A stretch of 64,000 nucleotides of DNA from Circinella minor (taxonomy: Eukaryota; Mucoromycota; Mucoromycetes; Mucorales; Lichtheimiaceae). Below the pieces are notes generated by a model that worked only from the letters and a program-made list of their open reading frames with translations, was not told the origin of the DNA and did no database searches. The stretch lies in assembly GCA_016758965.1 (NCBI GenBank), contig JAEPRB010000017.1:124001-188000 (forward strand). Direction: 5' to 3'. A program made the position numbers and the translations under genes. How positions within the stretch are numbered: the stretch's first letter is position 1; the number at the start of each line of letters is the position of its first letter. Positions 34,301 through 46,645 of this stretch are shown in pieces.

Positions 34301-35394
34301 GGGCATAAGTATATTTTGTTGTAAATGTTAGTTGCCTTTATTCCCGGGCAACTGTATGTATAGTCAGGTACACCAAATAAAAGCAGTTAAGATTCTAATT
34401 GTATTGCATGTATTGTTTTATCAACACGGACTTCAAGGAATGAAAAATCGGATCTAGTTTATTTGTTATCATTTATCTAAACTTGGAGCGAACCACCCAC
34501 CCCGTATATTATGGGTTTTATTAAATAAGTTCGAGTAACCTATTACAAAATACTGAGATCAATAAACTGGTAGGTTATATCATGGAAATAAGTCGTACGT
34601 ACCTATAAAATAACTTATCATTTTAATTTTATCATCATTTCAGATGATCACATACCCTAAACTACTGTACCTAGTTAGAGCAAAAGATGAGAGTGAATGT
34701 CCATCTAGATAGACACTAGTACTATTTGAATATATGTTTATGTGTTTCAGAAGATACGAAAACAAATAAAACAATCAATTATTTTTAAAAAAGAACAAAG
34801 AAAAAATCGGAGAACATTTCCGACAAGGCTGATCGTTTTTTACTCATAAAGATTCCATTTTGAGACTACTATCATACCATCCTCATTGATTCGGCAAAAG
34901 GAATTATTAGAAATTTGGGGGGAGGGGTGGGGGGCTATATAAAAATCAAAGTATTAAACATCTTTCTAATAACCCTCCACGAAAGTTTAATTTGAACCAG
35001 CTGTAAAAAAAAAAAAAATACATTTAAAACTGATATAAAATTTTATGCTCCCCCCCCCTCTTTTTTTTTCTCTTTTTCTTTCTTTCTTTCTAATACTTTC
35101 TCGTTCTATCCAATACCCAAAAACCCCATTCTCTACTTTCTTATAAAATTGGTTACTTAACACTCTTTTATAAAAGTAAACAATTGTGTACATTTATTCT
35201 TTGTTTAAACATTTTGAACAAATTACTTCACATTGATCACAATTTCTTTGTGGTTTTAACTGTATAAGTTTTTCTTTTACCTCGTTACGAGTTCCCTTTT
35301 CGATTTTTTTTATAAGCATAGTTGATTGTTTATAAAGTACAAGTTCTGTTTTCTTGTTTTTTTTTTTTTTTTTTTTTTACTTTGATTATTACTC
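31394..35394. other. 4 kb gene-poor AT-rich region
   Basis: No convincing gene, tRNA or repeat array. One exon-like block at 32169-32357 is listed separately. Other features are homopolymers and TACGTA palindromes (around 34594-34602). The last ~450 bp, with CT/AG-rich runs, is probably the RdRP promoter and leader. Confidence 0.6.
32169..32357 (+). pseudogene. isolated exon-like block, possibly a gene remnant
   Basis: A TTTTCAG acceptor at 32161-32167 precedes an open frame of 62 codons that lacks an ATG at its start. It reads AERAYMIFQIGGIYN, then a basic segment KKITLRQAKKKLGSVN, and ends in TAA. The composition is more protein-like than its surroundings, but no donor-side partner exon was found and the family is unknown. 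It could equally be chance. Confidence 0.15.
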
Positions 35395-38300
35395 ATGGCT
35401 ATAGCTAGTAAGTACATTATAGTTTTTCTTTTCTTTTCTGGAAGAGGAAATAATAAAAATCAAAAAAAAGTGATACGTTTTTTCTTTGATTAATAGTTAA
35501 TAATAACAAAAAAAAAAAATTAGATCAACACCGACTTTCACAACAAAGACAACAAAAGCAAGTTGAAAATGGACATTATTCTAATTCACGTTCATCTTTA
35601 CGTGTACGGTCATCACCAGGATCATCAGTAACACCGTCTTCGTATGACCCTAAAGCTAACATACTATCATCAAGAGATGTACGACGTGTTAGAGTTTCTG
35701 GATTAAACCCAGAAACGGTTCCGGGTACAATTTTTGATGCATTTTCACGTTGGGGATTAGTAAAAGAAGTAGAGATGGGGTTGGATGGTAACGAGCGTCG
35801 AAATTGTACAGCAACTATTCTTTTCAAGTAAGGCTGTTTTTTTTTTGAGGATAGTTTTTCGTGTTAAAAAAAGAAGCTTATTTATTGTTTTGTCAAGACT
35901 TGAACTAATATAAATTATTTACATATATATATATATTATCAGGGAAAAACCATGGAACACCAATTTTTTAAATGATTGTGTTATCGATCGTCGTCGATTG
36001 AAAGTGGAAATCGTACCATTTAGTCCAAGAGAGTATCAATATCAAAGACGTGTAACTCATTCAACCAATGTACCTGCTGCTAGTTTATCGTTGGGTACTA
36101 AAATAGGTCCCAATGTATTTGTGGAAGAATGGCGTTCAGATGATAATGTTTCAATGGTTATACAATATACACGGAGACAAATTCAAATTAATTTCAGTCA
36201 AAAAGGTGAAAAATATCAAATGGAATGGTCATTCAAGGATATGACGAATGGAGAATTTCAAATGGAAAGAGATGGTACTTCCACCTATTTTACTATACAA
36301 CTCAAGTTTCCAGCTAGGTTCTGGCATAATGATCCAAAATCAAGACAAGAAACAGAATTATCTGTACGTGTGGGTAGTGAATGGTGTCGTATCACGGATT
36401 TGCCAATGCCAAATATAAACCCTACTGATGAGACTAAGCCTATTAGTCCCAATATTATTTTGGAACCTGAACCTGGAAAAGCTCGTTTGGGTATTTGGAC
36501 AACCTATCGTATCAAGTTTTCGCCTTCTACTGTTTCCCAAAAGGATTTTGATGATATGTTAGCCGAAGCAAGCGAATATAACTTAGTACCACGTGATACG
36601 ACAAAAAACAACATACAACCTCTCATTAAAGTAGTACAGCCCGGAGCACTTCCGCCTCCTCGCTATCATGTTCAACGAGCCTTGAAGGGTTTACCCTATG
36701 ATGTTTTATACATGATTGAATCCTTAATCCATTCTTATCAATTCAATGAACATAATCTTGACGATGAATTTTACGAAAAAATCAAACAATTGGATCCACA
36801 AATCGTTATTGGAATTCTAAAAATTCTTTATGCTTCCAAGGAACAAACCTATGATCCCCTGGGGTCCATTAAACAGATTTTTGACAAGAGGGGTGACAAG
36901 GTGCGTCGCCAACGGCGTATACCAGAACATTGTGCTATGGTGCGAAAAATAATTGTGACTCCGACCACTATGTATTTACAACCAGACTCTATTGAAATGA
37001 CCAATCGTGTTGTACGTCATTATAGCAAGTACACAGATCGATTTATGCGTATTCAATTCATGGATGATGGTATGTCAAAAATGAGTGCTGCTGGTGCAAA
37101 AAAGAAAACCAAGTTTGATGCTATCTACAAACGATTTCACAAGGCATTAAAAAATGGTATTCAAATTGGTACAGTTCATTACGTCTTTCTTTGTTTTTCA
37201 AGTTCTCAACTTCGCGAACATGGTTGTTGGTTTTTTGCAATGACGCCTGACGTATCTGCTTATGACATTCGTAAGTGGATGGGTAATTTTGATGAAGAAA
37301 AAACCGTTGCAAAATATGCTGCTCGTATGGGTCAGGTAAATTTTGAATATATATACAATCATACTCACATATATATGTACGATATGTGAATATCATCTGC
37401 TTATTTTAATATTTTACTAATCACTTTAAAAAATATATATGGTGTATATAGTGTTTCAGTTCAACCCAACCTATTACCCGACTTGAACATGATGAAGTTG
37501 AATATATTGATGATGTTATCCATAATGGATATACTTTTTCTGACGGTGTTGGTACCATGTCTCGAGATCTTGCAGAAGAAGTCGCAGCTAAGATGGGTCT
37601 GAATTATGTACCTAGTGCAATTCAATTTCGTTTCGCTGGAGCTAAAGGTGTACTCTCAAGATCCCCTACTCTACTTAAAGGGAAACGTATACAACTTCGA
37701 CCAAGCCAAATTAAATTCGATTCTGATCATTATGAACTTGAAGTAGCACGTGTATCAAATTATATTCCCGGTTATTTAAACCGCCAATCAATTACTATTT
37801 TATCAACATTGGGTGTTCCAGACGATGTTTTCATGAAAAAAATGCGTTCGACCATAGAAACGATGAATCGCATTATGAGCGATCCACCACAAGCCATAAA
37901 GACATTGATGATGTATGAGGATCCCTATGGCACTACCCAATCAATGGCCAAAATGATTCAAGCTGGTTTTCTAGAAAAAAGGGATCCTCACATCGTCAAC
38001 TTAATTAACATGTTTCGTGTGAATATGTTAAAAGATCTAAAAAAGAAAGCCAAAATTTTAATACATAAAGGTGCTTTTGTGTTGGGTATCTTGGATGAAA
38101 CAAGAACCCTACAAGAAGGGGAAGTTTTTTGTCAAATCTCTGCTGCATCCAATAAAGGTCGGGGCAAAAAGATTATTCAAGGAGACGTAATTGTATACCG
38201 GAACCCATGCTTCCATCCCGGTGACATTCGTGTTGTCAAAGCTGTGAACAATCCAAAACTTCATCACCTGAAGGATGTGATTGTTTTCAGTGCGCAAGGT

Positions 38301-39770
38301 TACCGGGATGTGCCAAGTATGTGTTCCGGTGGAGATCTTGACGGTGATGATTTTACGTAAGTTGCTCCTTTTTATATTTTTACTATTATACTTTGGTTTA
38401 TGAAAAATGATTCTAAAAATGTACTGACATTTTACTTTCTTTTTAATTAAATAGTATTTTGTGGGATGATGAGCTCTTACCTCACACAAGAAATTATGAT
38501 CCCATGGAATATAAAGCAACCCCCCCAAAAAAGGTTGATCATGTTAGACTGCCGCACATATTCAATTTTTATATCGGATATATGGAGAATGATAATTTAG
38601 GAAGCATTGCAAATGCTCATTTGGCTACTGCAGATCAATCAAGTAAAAATGCGCGTGATGGTAACTGTATTCGTCTTGCACAACTACACTCTGAAGCAGT
38701 TGGTAAGTTTTTTTTTTCTTTTTTTTTTTAGTTGATTTTGAATATAATCTAAACATGGAAAACGAATAGATTTCCCAAAAACTGGTAGAGCAGCAGTAAT
38801 GGATGACCATTTACGTGTTCAAGTATTCCCTGATTTTATGGAAAAAGAAGATAAAGAATCTTATGAATCACAGAAAGTATTGGGAAAAATTTATCGTGCA
38901 ATTGACAAAGCCGACTACGACGAATACGAATCTCGATTGGTTGATAATACAGTTTACGATGTGCGTTTACGTGTCCCTGATATGGAGCATTACATACAAG
39001 AAGCACGTGAATTGAAAAAGGAATACGGTCGTGATATATTAGCATTAATGAACCAATACGGTGTCAAGACAGAATCTGAATTGGTTTCTGGATATATTAT
39101 TAAATGGTTGAAAGAAAGTAATCGGAAAAGTGATTATGAAATTCATGAAGAGACAATGAAAACTGTATTGAGTTTAAAAAAGAATTGGCGTCGACGATTT
39201 GAACAAGATTTGGAAGATGTTCCAGGTGCTCGTCATGCAAAGGCTGCAAGTTGGTATTACTGTACTTACCACCCTGATGAACGCATGAATGATTATAGTT
39301 TAGAAGGGAATCTTTTGAGTTTTCCATGGGTCGTGGATGATGTCATTTGTGAAATTGCTATGATGAATAATAATCGCGTTGCAACCGAGGATCAAGCCAA
39401 ACCTATTGACAATGCATTGGTGAGACAATTGGCATCAGCAAAGAAACAAGATCTCAAGTTTACCATGATTTATAGTTCTGATGAAGAGGACGCTGACGAA
39501 GAAGAAGAAGAAGGAGGGTATAGTTCTGATGGAGAAGAAGATGAAGAAACTTTGGAGCATGGAGATGATAAGGAGGACGGTGATGAAGAAGATGGTCGGG
39601 AAGAAGAAGATGCCATAACAACATTCGTTTTATCAAAATCGCAAAAACAGAACAAGCAAGAAAGTCCCAAGGTGTCTCAAGAAACCACAATAACAGTTCC
39701 TAATGTACACACAGCTGTCGCTGCCAACGCAACCGAAGATGAACTTGCAAATGCTTTGCTTGGTCTTTAA
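35395..39770 (+). CDS. RNA-dependent RNA polymerase of the RNAi pathway (QDE-1/Rdp1 family)
   Basis: Six exons: 35395-35407, 35524-35827, 35943-37335, 37452-38356, 38455-38702 and 38770-39770. Together they give 1287 residues with all phases closing. A Ser/Gln-rich start is followed by an RRM-like region ~55-110 (RRVRVSGLNPETVPG). The eukaryotic RdRP core includes RMGQCFSSTQP, YTFSDGVGTMS, and the catalytic loop GGDLDGDDFT at ~865-873, with three metal-binding Asp residues. DFPKTG follows in exon 6. The C-terminal ~110 residues are very acidic. This enzyme turns aberrant RNA into dsRNA for Dicer. In Mucorales, RdRPs drive transposon and epimutational silencing. The first exon has only 13 bases. 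Confidence 0.95.
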
Positions 39771-40031
39771 ATAATTATCATTTATACTTTTTCTTTTTTC
39801 CATAATTCTCTTTTCTTATATCTCTTTTTTTATATATATCAAATATTCATTTTTCTTTACATCACAAGTTTAAATGAATAATTATATCACCAATGACTAA
39901 AAACATGATTTACACAAAATTCATTACATACACAAAAAATCATGTTTATCTAAAGAACAAGTAAAGTTTAATTATAACTTTATTACATAATTGTTACATA
40001 TATAAAATACAATATCAAATCCTTTTTTTTT

Positions 40032-41127
40032 TTACTTTATTTTCTTTGACTTTCTTATGCCAGTACTGCTTCCTGTTGGGATTTGCTTTACTTCAGCTTC
40101 CTTAACTTCAGTAGTGTTATTGATATTATCCTATATCATCAAAAGTAAATAATTAATTTATGAATAAATTTGCAAAGTAAATTTAAATATAAATTCTTAC
40201 AGTAGTTGCTTCCTCTTCAAGTCGAGCTCTTTCTTCTTGGAATGCTACAACTTCAACTGTTAAATTATAAGTGTGTCGTAAAATTCTATACATAGTTATA
40301 TAAATTTTAATGATTTATGTTGCCCCAATATTATATATCAAACACTTTGTTTTTTTTTTTTATAGAAACTTACAAAGTCAGAAATAAAGTTGAACCTGTC
40401 AAGTACATGTTTCTTTGTGCATAAAATTTCCTTGCAGAATAGCTAGAATCTCCTCTTGCATCGTGAATCACTTGAGCTCCTGCTATGCTATTTACATTGT
40501 CATCACGACCCATTTGTAATAATGCATCGTCGATTGTTTTAAGTCGATTAACAGAATCTGGGCATAATAATAAAGAAATAATTTTTTTGTGTCAATATAT
40601 CATTTTGGCCCCACTCATTTTACTATTATTATAGTGATTTTTTATTGTACTTACCTATAAAGAGTACCAATATAAACCTGTGATGTAAAGTAATTCTCAG
40701 GTTTTAATAATATTTTTTTTTTATCTTTCAACTGTAGTTTATCTTAAAAATTAACTTACCCAAATACAATTTTGAGTGTATATTTAACATGGGCCATCTA
40801 ACACAACAAAAACATATATGTGTGTGTGAGAGAGAGATGAGTAGGATAAGAAGAAGAAAAAGGTATAGCATTGTTTAATTACTTACAATGGGTGATCGTG
40901 ACAAAAATCGAAAGCCGATTTTTCTCCATTCTGTTGGTAACGGTATCATCAACAAGAAAAAGAAAAGTATCTATTAAATGAATAATTTTAGTTTATTACT
41001 CACGCATGAATGGTTTTTAAACAAGTACATGTTATTGATAGAGGGACTATTATTTTCAGTATCTTTTGTTTATTATATATACCTCGAGTAATAATATTAA
41101 GAATACAAGTGTATAATAAAGTGTCAT
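40032..41127 (-). CDS. BAP29/BAP31 (Yet1/Yet3)-type ER membrane protein
   Basis: Seven small exons: 41127-41083, 40970-40887, 40797-40760, 40677-40655, 40557-40374, 40285-40201 and 40130-40032. They give 185 residues. The family N terminus is clear: MTLYYTLVFLILLLE, the LPLPTEWRKIGFRFLSRSP loop, the second helix GFILVLFIDSVNRL, and YAQRNMYLTGSTLFLTL before the third helix. The short C-terminal tail ends KKIK, a KKxx di-lysine retrieval signal fitting ER residence. BAP31 proteins act in ER export and quality control. Exon 4 is a 23-base micro-exon that is needed to keep the frame. Confidence 0.9.
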
Positions 41128-42800
41128 GATGATTTTTTAAAAAGAAAAAGAAAAAGAGATTGGTTTTTGTAGACCCATGTTCCATATGTTATAAAATAAA
41201 AAACCAAAATTAGTCAAGGGGGGTTAAGAACCTTCAACGAATAAAATTAGTTCTTTCCTTTTTGTTTTATATTTATTCTATATTGAAAAGAGTTCTAATA
41301 TTGGCCATCTAATGATTTCTTACCAATTTATACAATTTGTACATATTTTATTTCATCTCTTCCGACATTTTAGTCACAGATGTAATACATAGTACCCTTT
41401 TTGTATTGTATATAGCTTGAATAGTAGAAACATAGCCATGTTATTATTGTTCCATTTTTTTTCTTGAGAGATACCAACATATACAGTAATTAACAATAAA
41501 ATTGAAAAAAGGAAAATAAGATGTATAATATTATGGAATAATTGTCATATTTTCGGTCAAATCTTTCATGGGTAGGTTTGAGACAAAACCAGAACAACAA
41601 AGAAGGTCTATACACATATATAGTGATTAAAAATCGCTGTAGGTAAATAAGTATATTTTAGTATATACCCATCAAAGGATGTGAAAATTAAAGACGCGTT
41701 GTACCTAAAAGCATTGACTTTTTTTAGGGTTATAAGTAAAACATTAGAAGGTCTTTTAATACGGGGTGGAAATATATACCACTAAAGAATTGAGAAGAAT
41801 AAAATCTGTACATATTATCGGTCTTCTTCGTTTAAAGAAAACCTCACTAATATTTATTCGAAAGCCAGTGCTATTCACAAGAAATTTAGAGCTATTATAT
41901 ATCCTTTCAAGGTGACTGGGGTATCATTACTAGGGTAAATATGTAGTAATCTTGCTGGTTTTATCAGATCAGGTTACCGACATTTTTTAAGTACAAGTAT
42001 TAGAACTTGTAATATATAACTATAACAAAAACATTAGTATGTTAGTTACTATCTTTTGTTCATTCTAATGCATATTATAGTATTAGCTTATTTATCAACT
42101 TCAATTTTTCAAAAGTGCAGTTACTGTATATTTGATCCCATTGACGCCTTGTACAGTAATCAGCAAGAATTATGATGCCTCTTCTTCATCTGTACGAAAG
42201 AATTCTGGAAATATAGTGCTATTTATGATAAAAGCATATTCATTATTAGGATGTTATATACTTATAAATAAGAAGGTTCAGATCAAGGAATAAAAGACTG
42301 AAAGTTGAAAAAACAATTTAGTCTAATTACTTCATACGTACTTTCATTTTTGTTCTTATTTATTACCTTGCAAAAATACCGTTACAGTATTACCTTATCT
42401 CTTATATGAAAGCTGAAAAAAAAGCGATGATATGATACGTACGTAAAAATTGTGTCACTATTGTTAAAATTGATAATGCTATAGTAAGAGTGACAATCCA
42501 GCATAGAAATTTTCGTTCGCAAAATCTAAGGGCGGTTTTAGTATAGTAAAAGTTGGATTTTTTCAACACAGTATTTATCCCCTTTGATAGTTTTTTCTTC
42601 TGAATTGAAAAAAAAAGTACTCGAATACAGTAAGTGATGTAAAAATGTTTTCTATAAATTCTATTGTTTATAACTATATATGGAAATTTACAACCAAAAA
42701 TAAAAAAAATTATACAGGAATCATGTACGTATAGAAGAAAGTGGTAAGCGAATAATAAACAATATGTATTTGTATAGCAGAATATAGTATTGAACGACGA
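41128..42800. other. intergenic AT-rich region
   Basis: 1.7 kb between two minus-strand genes. No coding block, tRNA or array was seen. A TACGTACGTA palindrome lies at 42436-42445. Confidence 0.6.
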
Positions 42801-45800
42801 CTACCATATAACGCATTTCTTTTCAGGATTCATCGGACTTCCTTTAGGACACTGAAAGACATTTGCAAAATCAAACGAATTTTGAACTGTCCCAATAACA
42901 CGATAACGATCCGGTGAATGGACATCAGTGTAAACCTAACAAAGTAGTGTTATATTTACTATTATTATCAACAACGTGATTACGTATCACTTTTACGTAA
43001 AAGTCATTTCAATTACCTTTTGCATTAAAGCTTCAGGTCGGGCAACAGAACACCATGTTCTTGCAAAACTTGTATAAAACAAAGCTTCTGGGGAGAGGTC
43101 AATACCAGGTAATTTTACATCCTGTTTTCCTGATAATTTTTTATTATTCCAGACATCTTGAAAAGCCTGATATGAAGCAGCAATACCACCATTATCAGCT
43201 AAGTTTTCTCCAAGTGTAAGCTATGTAATTGTTAATATTATTTTAGTATATTAGGACTCATAGAGAAACTATGTATTTTCTTTTATTATGATCGTATTAC
43301 CTGACCGTTTACTTTGGCAGATTTTCCATTGGGACCTTCAACAGTAAATTTATTATACTGCTCTACAAAACATTGTGATTGGTCTTCAAAATGTTCCGAA
43401 GTTTCTGGACTCCACCAGTCTTCTAGATTCCCATCACCGTTATACATTCTTCCAGAACTATCAAATGCATGCTACATCGCCCGGTAAAAAGATACGTATT
43501 AATAACAATGGTTTTGATACCGAAACTTATTTTCAAAAAACAAATTAGAGATTTTCTCACTGTTAATTCATGTCCAACTATTGCTCCCATGCTTCCATAA
43601 TTAAGATACCAAGGAGCTCCATAGTTGTAAAATGGTACTTGTAATATACCAGCTGGTACAGCTATCTATATAATACATACACAACGATGTTCATGTCAAA
43701 GTAATGTTTAATATGTCTCTAAGGTATTACTTGATAAATTATAATTATCTTTTTTTACCTCATTTGTATTTGGACTGTAATAAGCATTCACTTGGGATGG
43801 GCTCATACCCCATTCATCTTTGTCAACAGGCTTACCAACTTTTGACCACGCTTTTCTGACAAACCAACCCACAATTGATAATTCATTTTCAAAAAAAGAT
43901 TCTTTTTTAATTTTGATTGGAGCATAATAATCACGCAATACTTCAGGTGACCGTATATCAGGGGAAACAATGCTGTATGCAATTTTATGCTTGATTTTTC
44001 CAACCTTTTCAATTGCTGCTCGGCGTGTTTCTGGGTCGAGCCAGTCGAGATCATTCAAACGCTTCAACCAGACTTCATGTATTTGAGTAACAAAATCATT
44101 AACTTGTTTTCGTTCTTCTTCATCGCCAGCGAATCGACGCATCACAAAGTATCTTCCTATCGTATGTCCAAACGATCCGACTACATTATTAACACATGTG
44201 TCGGAACGTGCTGGTAATTCAAAGGTTCCGCTAGAAATCTTAGCCCATGCATGTCTCCAGATTCGTCTTGTATCTGTATCCATTGCGTATAACCATGTTT
44301 TTAAAACTTTGATCATGAAAAAGTCTTGCATGGTTTGTAAGTCAACACCTTCTTCAGAAGACAATGGTGATAAAAGCCAATTGTTCAAGTCGGTAAAGTA
44401 GGACGGTGTATTAACAATAAAGGTCTCAGGCTCAGGAGTACCTTCAGGTATAAGTGATTTGAAAAGCTTGCTCCAATTGATGAATGGATATTTTTCCTGT
44501 AGTTCTGTCAAGGACATTGGGTTATATAATTTTGTTGGGTCCTGTAGTTGATCTCTAGAATGTGTAGTACGTTGTTAGCAGACATTCATTATTAATAAAA
44601 TTCCGTCGTTTTAGAAATTCATTACAAGATTATACTGTCTACAGTAAATATTTTTTAAGTTACTTACTCTTTTAAGGTAATATTAGCTAATTTTGACTCC
44701 AATTCAACTACTCGGTTTACTAAGTCTTGAATCTGTTCATTCGAAAGTAACTGGAAATTTGACTCTTGGGCCTTTTGCTGTTGTAGTTGTTGCAATTCAC
44801 TGTCTGTTTTATTACTGTCTTTACTGATCATTGCAGTTAGTACTTCAACAAGACCATTACGATAAATATCTAAAATATCTTCTTGTTCATAATACTCTTT
44901 CGATGGAAGTGCCAATTCTGGTTGGCTGATTTGAATAATATTATTGTCTGGAAATTTGTCATCCGCACCAATATTAACAGAAACAATTGTTTCAATTCCC
45001 TGTTGAAATAATCCAATCAATGCATTGGTGAGCATATCAGCATATTGCGTGTTGAATAATATTCTTCTCTGTTCGTCGTCTTCAATTATTGATGTTTTAG
45101 GCACCGAAAAGTCTTCAAATAATTTGGAAACCATGGGGTATACTGGAGTAGCACCAAGAGTATCAATATTTGTCACATCCATGCAAGAATTATAGTAATT
45201 TTGTATCTGGTGAAAGTTTTGTTTGTCAATATTTGATTGATCATCATCATCATTATCCACATTGTAATAAACATTTTTCTTGGTAGAATTTGAATTATTG
45301 ATCAGGTCATTATAAGTGCCTTGTAAAATATTACTAATTATGTCTGTATTTTCTTCATTGACATTATTGAATGTCCCAACAGCTTTTTTTTTTTTTTTTT
45401 TTTCAAATATAATATTGGGTGTGGTATATTAAGCAGGAAACAATTAAGTTATTTACAGTTTTTACTTGGAAGATAATGTATTTTTTAATATTGTTTTTTT
45501 AAACATAGAAATAAAAGGTTTGGAAGACGACTATTATATTATATGGGGAGAGAAATGTGTATTTATTTATTTTTAATCACAATGTCATTTACCTGCTTTA
45601 TCATCTGGAATGTGAGCATTTTTCGTCCAAGCACCACCTGTTATTATTGTTGCTTGTTATTATGTGTTTTCCATACTAGTAATGCTACGCCTTATGAACT
45701 TACATGCGTATTGATAAAAATCTGTACATGGATCGACATTGAAATCAACATAATCTTTCACTGATTTAGCAGCATCGATACAAGCCTGAGTCTGACACTC

Positions 45801-45869
45801 TGTTACATTGGTACTACTAAGTACCATTGGTGCAGGTACAGGACTTGCGCCAACGAAAAAGTTTAGCAT
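42801..45869 (-). CDS. M13 (neprilysin/endothelin-converting enzyme-like) zinc metallopeptidase
   Basis: Eight exons: 45869-45704, 45637-45593, 45382-44668, 44554-43759, 43665-43561, 43471-43301, 43220-43017 and 42935-42801. They give about 778 residues. The zinc site is HELTH (~606-610), split by an intron after HELT, with the third ligand in GENLADNGG (Glu ~671). [11 protein letters not shown] and the C-terminal CVIW end are family hallmarks. The N terminus has [12 protein letters not shown], with conserved cysteines. M13 enzymes cleave small peptides outside the cell or in the secretory lumen. The start is uncertain: from the ATG at 45869 the leader is only weakly hydrophobic, while the in-frame codons just upstream are very hydrophobic but lack an ATG. 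Confidence 0.9.
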
Positions 45870-46645
45870 TAGAGTGGTTGTGCAGTAGCAAAATATAAAG
45901 AGAAGCAAGTATACAAAAATGTATGCAAGTAATTAAAGAAGGAAGAGAGAAAACGAGAAAAAAAGAACAAAAACACTGATGGAATAGAAAAAAATTAATG
46001 CAGTATAAAAAAATAGTTTTGAACCCCCCCCTCCTCGCCTGTTTTTAAGAAAACCATCAATCCCGTAGTATGGAATGCTTTTTCGCGCGGATAATTGACC
46101 TAATGTAGAAATTCCTTACCCCTTTTTTTCATACCAGCTAACTTTACACTCTATCGATACACGTATATATCATATAAGTCGCTGTGCTGGCTAACCCGTT
46201 AGTAATCAATGAAACTCAAAAGTACATTATACGAGTTGATTAGTATTATAGAATATTCCATCCTTGCAGTGTTACAATACATATAATATTAATGATTAAT
46301 TTTTGCATTTAGTGGTGTGCGTAAAAATATTAATATTAATATTAATTGAGCCGATAATAAGTTACACTAATCACCTGTTTATTTGTTTACTGATATAATA
46401 CACTCTGATTAAGCAACACCCATAAAAAAAAGTAGAAAAGAACGTACTGCTACCTGGCTACGCGTTATTTATTTCTAACAGCAATAACAAAAGAATTTGA
46501 AAAACAACTGCTTTTCCATATATTCATATATTAACAAGATAACTAATGACCAATGAAAAAAAAACACTCTCTTAAATATTATTACCATTACTACTGTTCT
46601 CTTCAGTATTACTGAGCGACTTCTAATCGCCGGAAAAATAAAACA
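45870..46645. other. divergent promoter region of M13 peptidase and neurofibromin genes
   Basis: 776 bp, AT-rich, including AATATT repeats near 46328-46350. No gene is supported. Confidence 0.6.

Noticed and set aside
34520..34545. GTTCGAGTAAC string resembling a tRNA B box
   Set aside because: No matching A box, acceptor stem or cloverleaf within 80 bp upstream.
39460..39690. Two minus-strand frames rich in Leu/Pro/Ser opposite the RdRP 3' end
   Set aside because: Shadows of the GAA/GAT-rich acidic tail of the RdRP.
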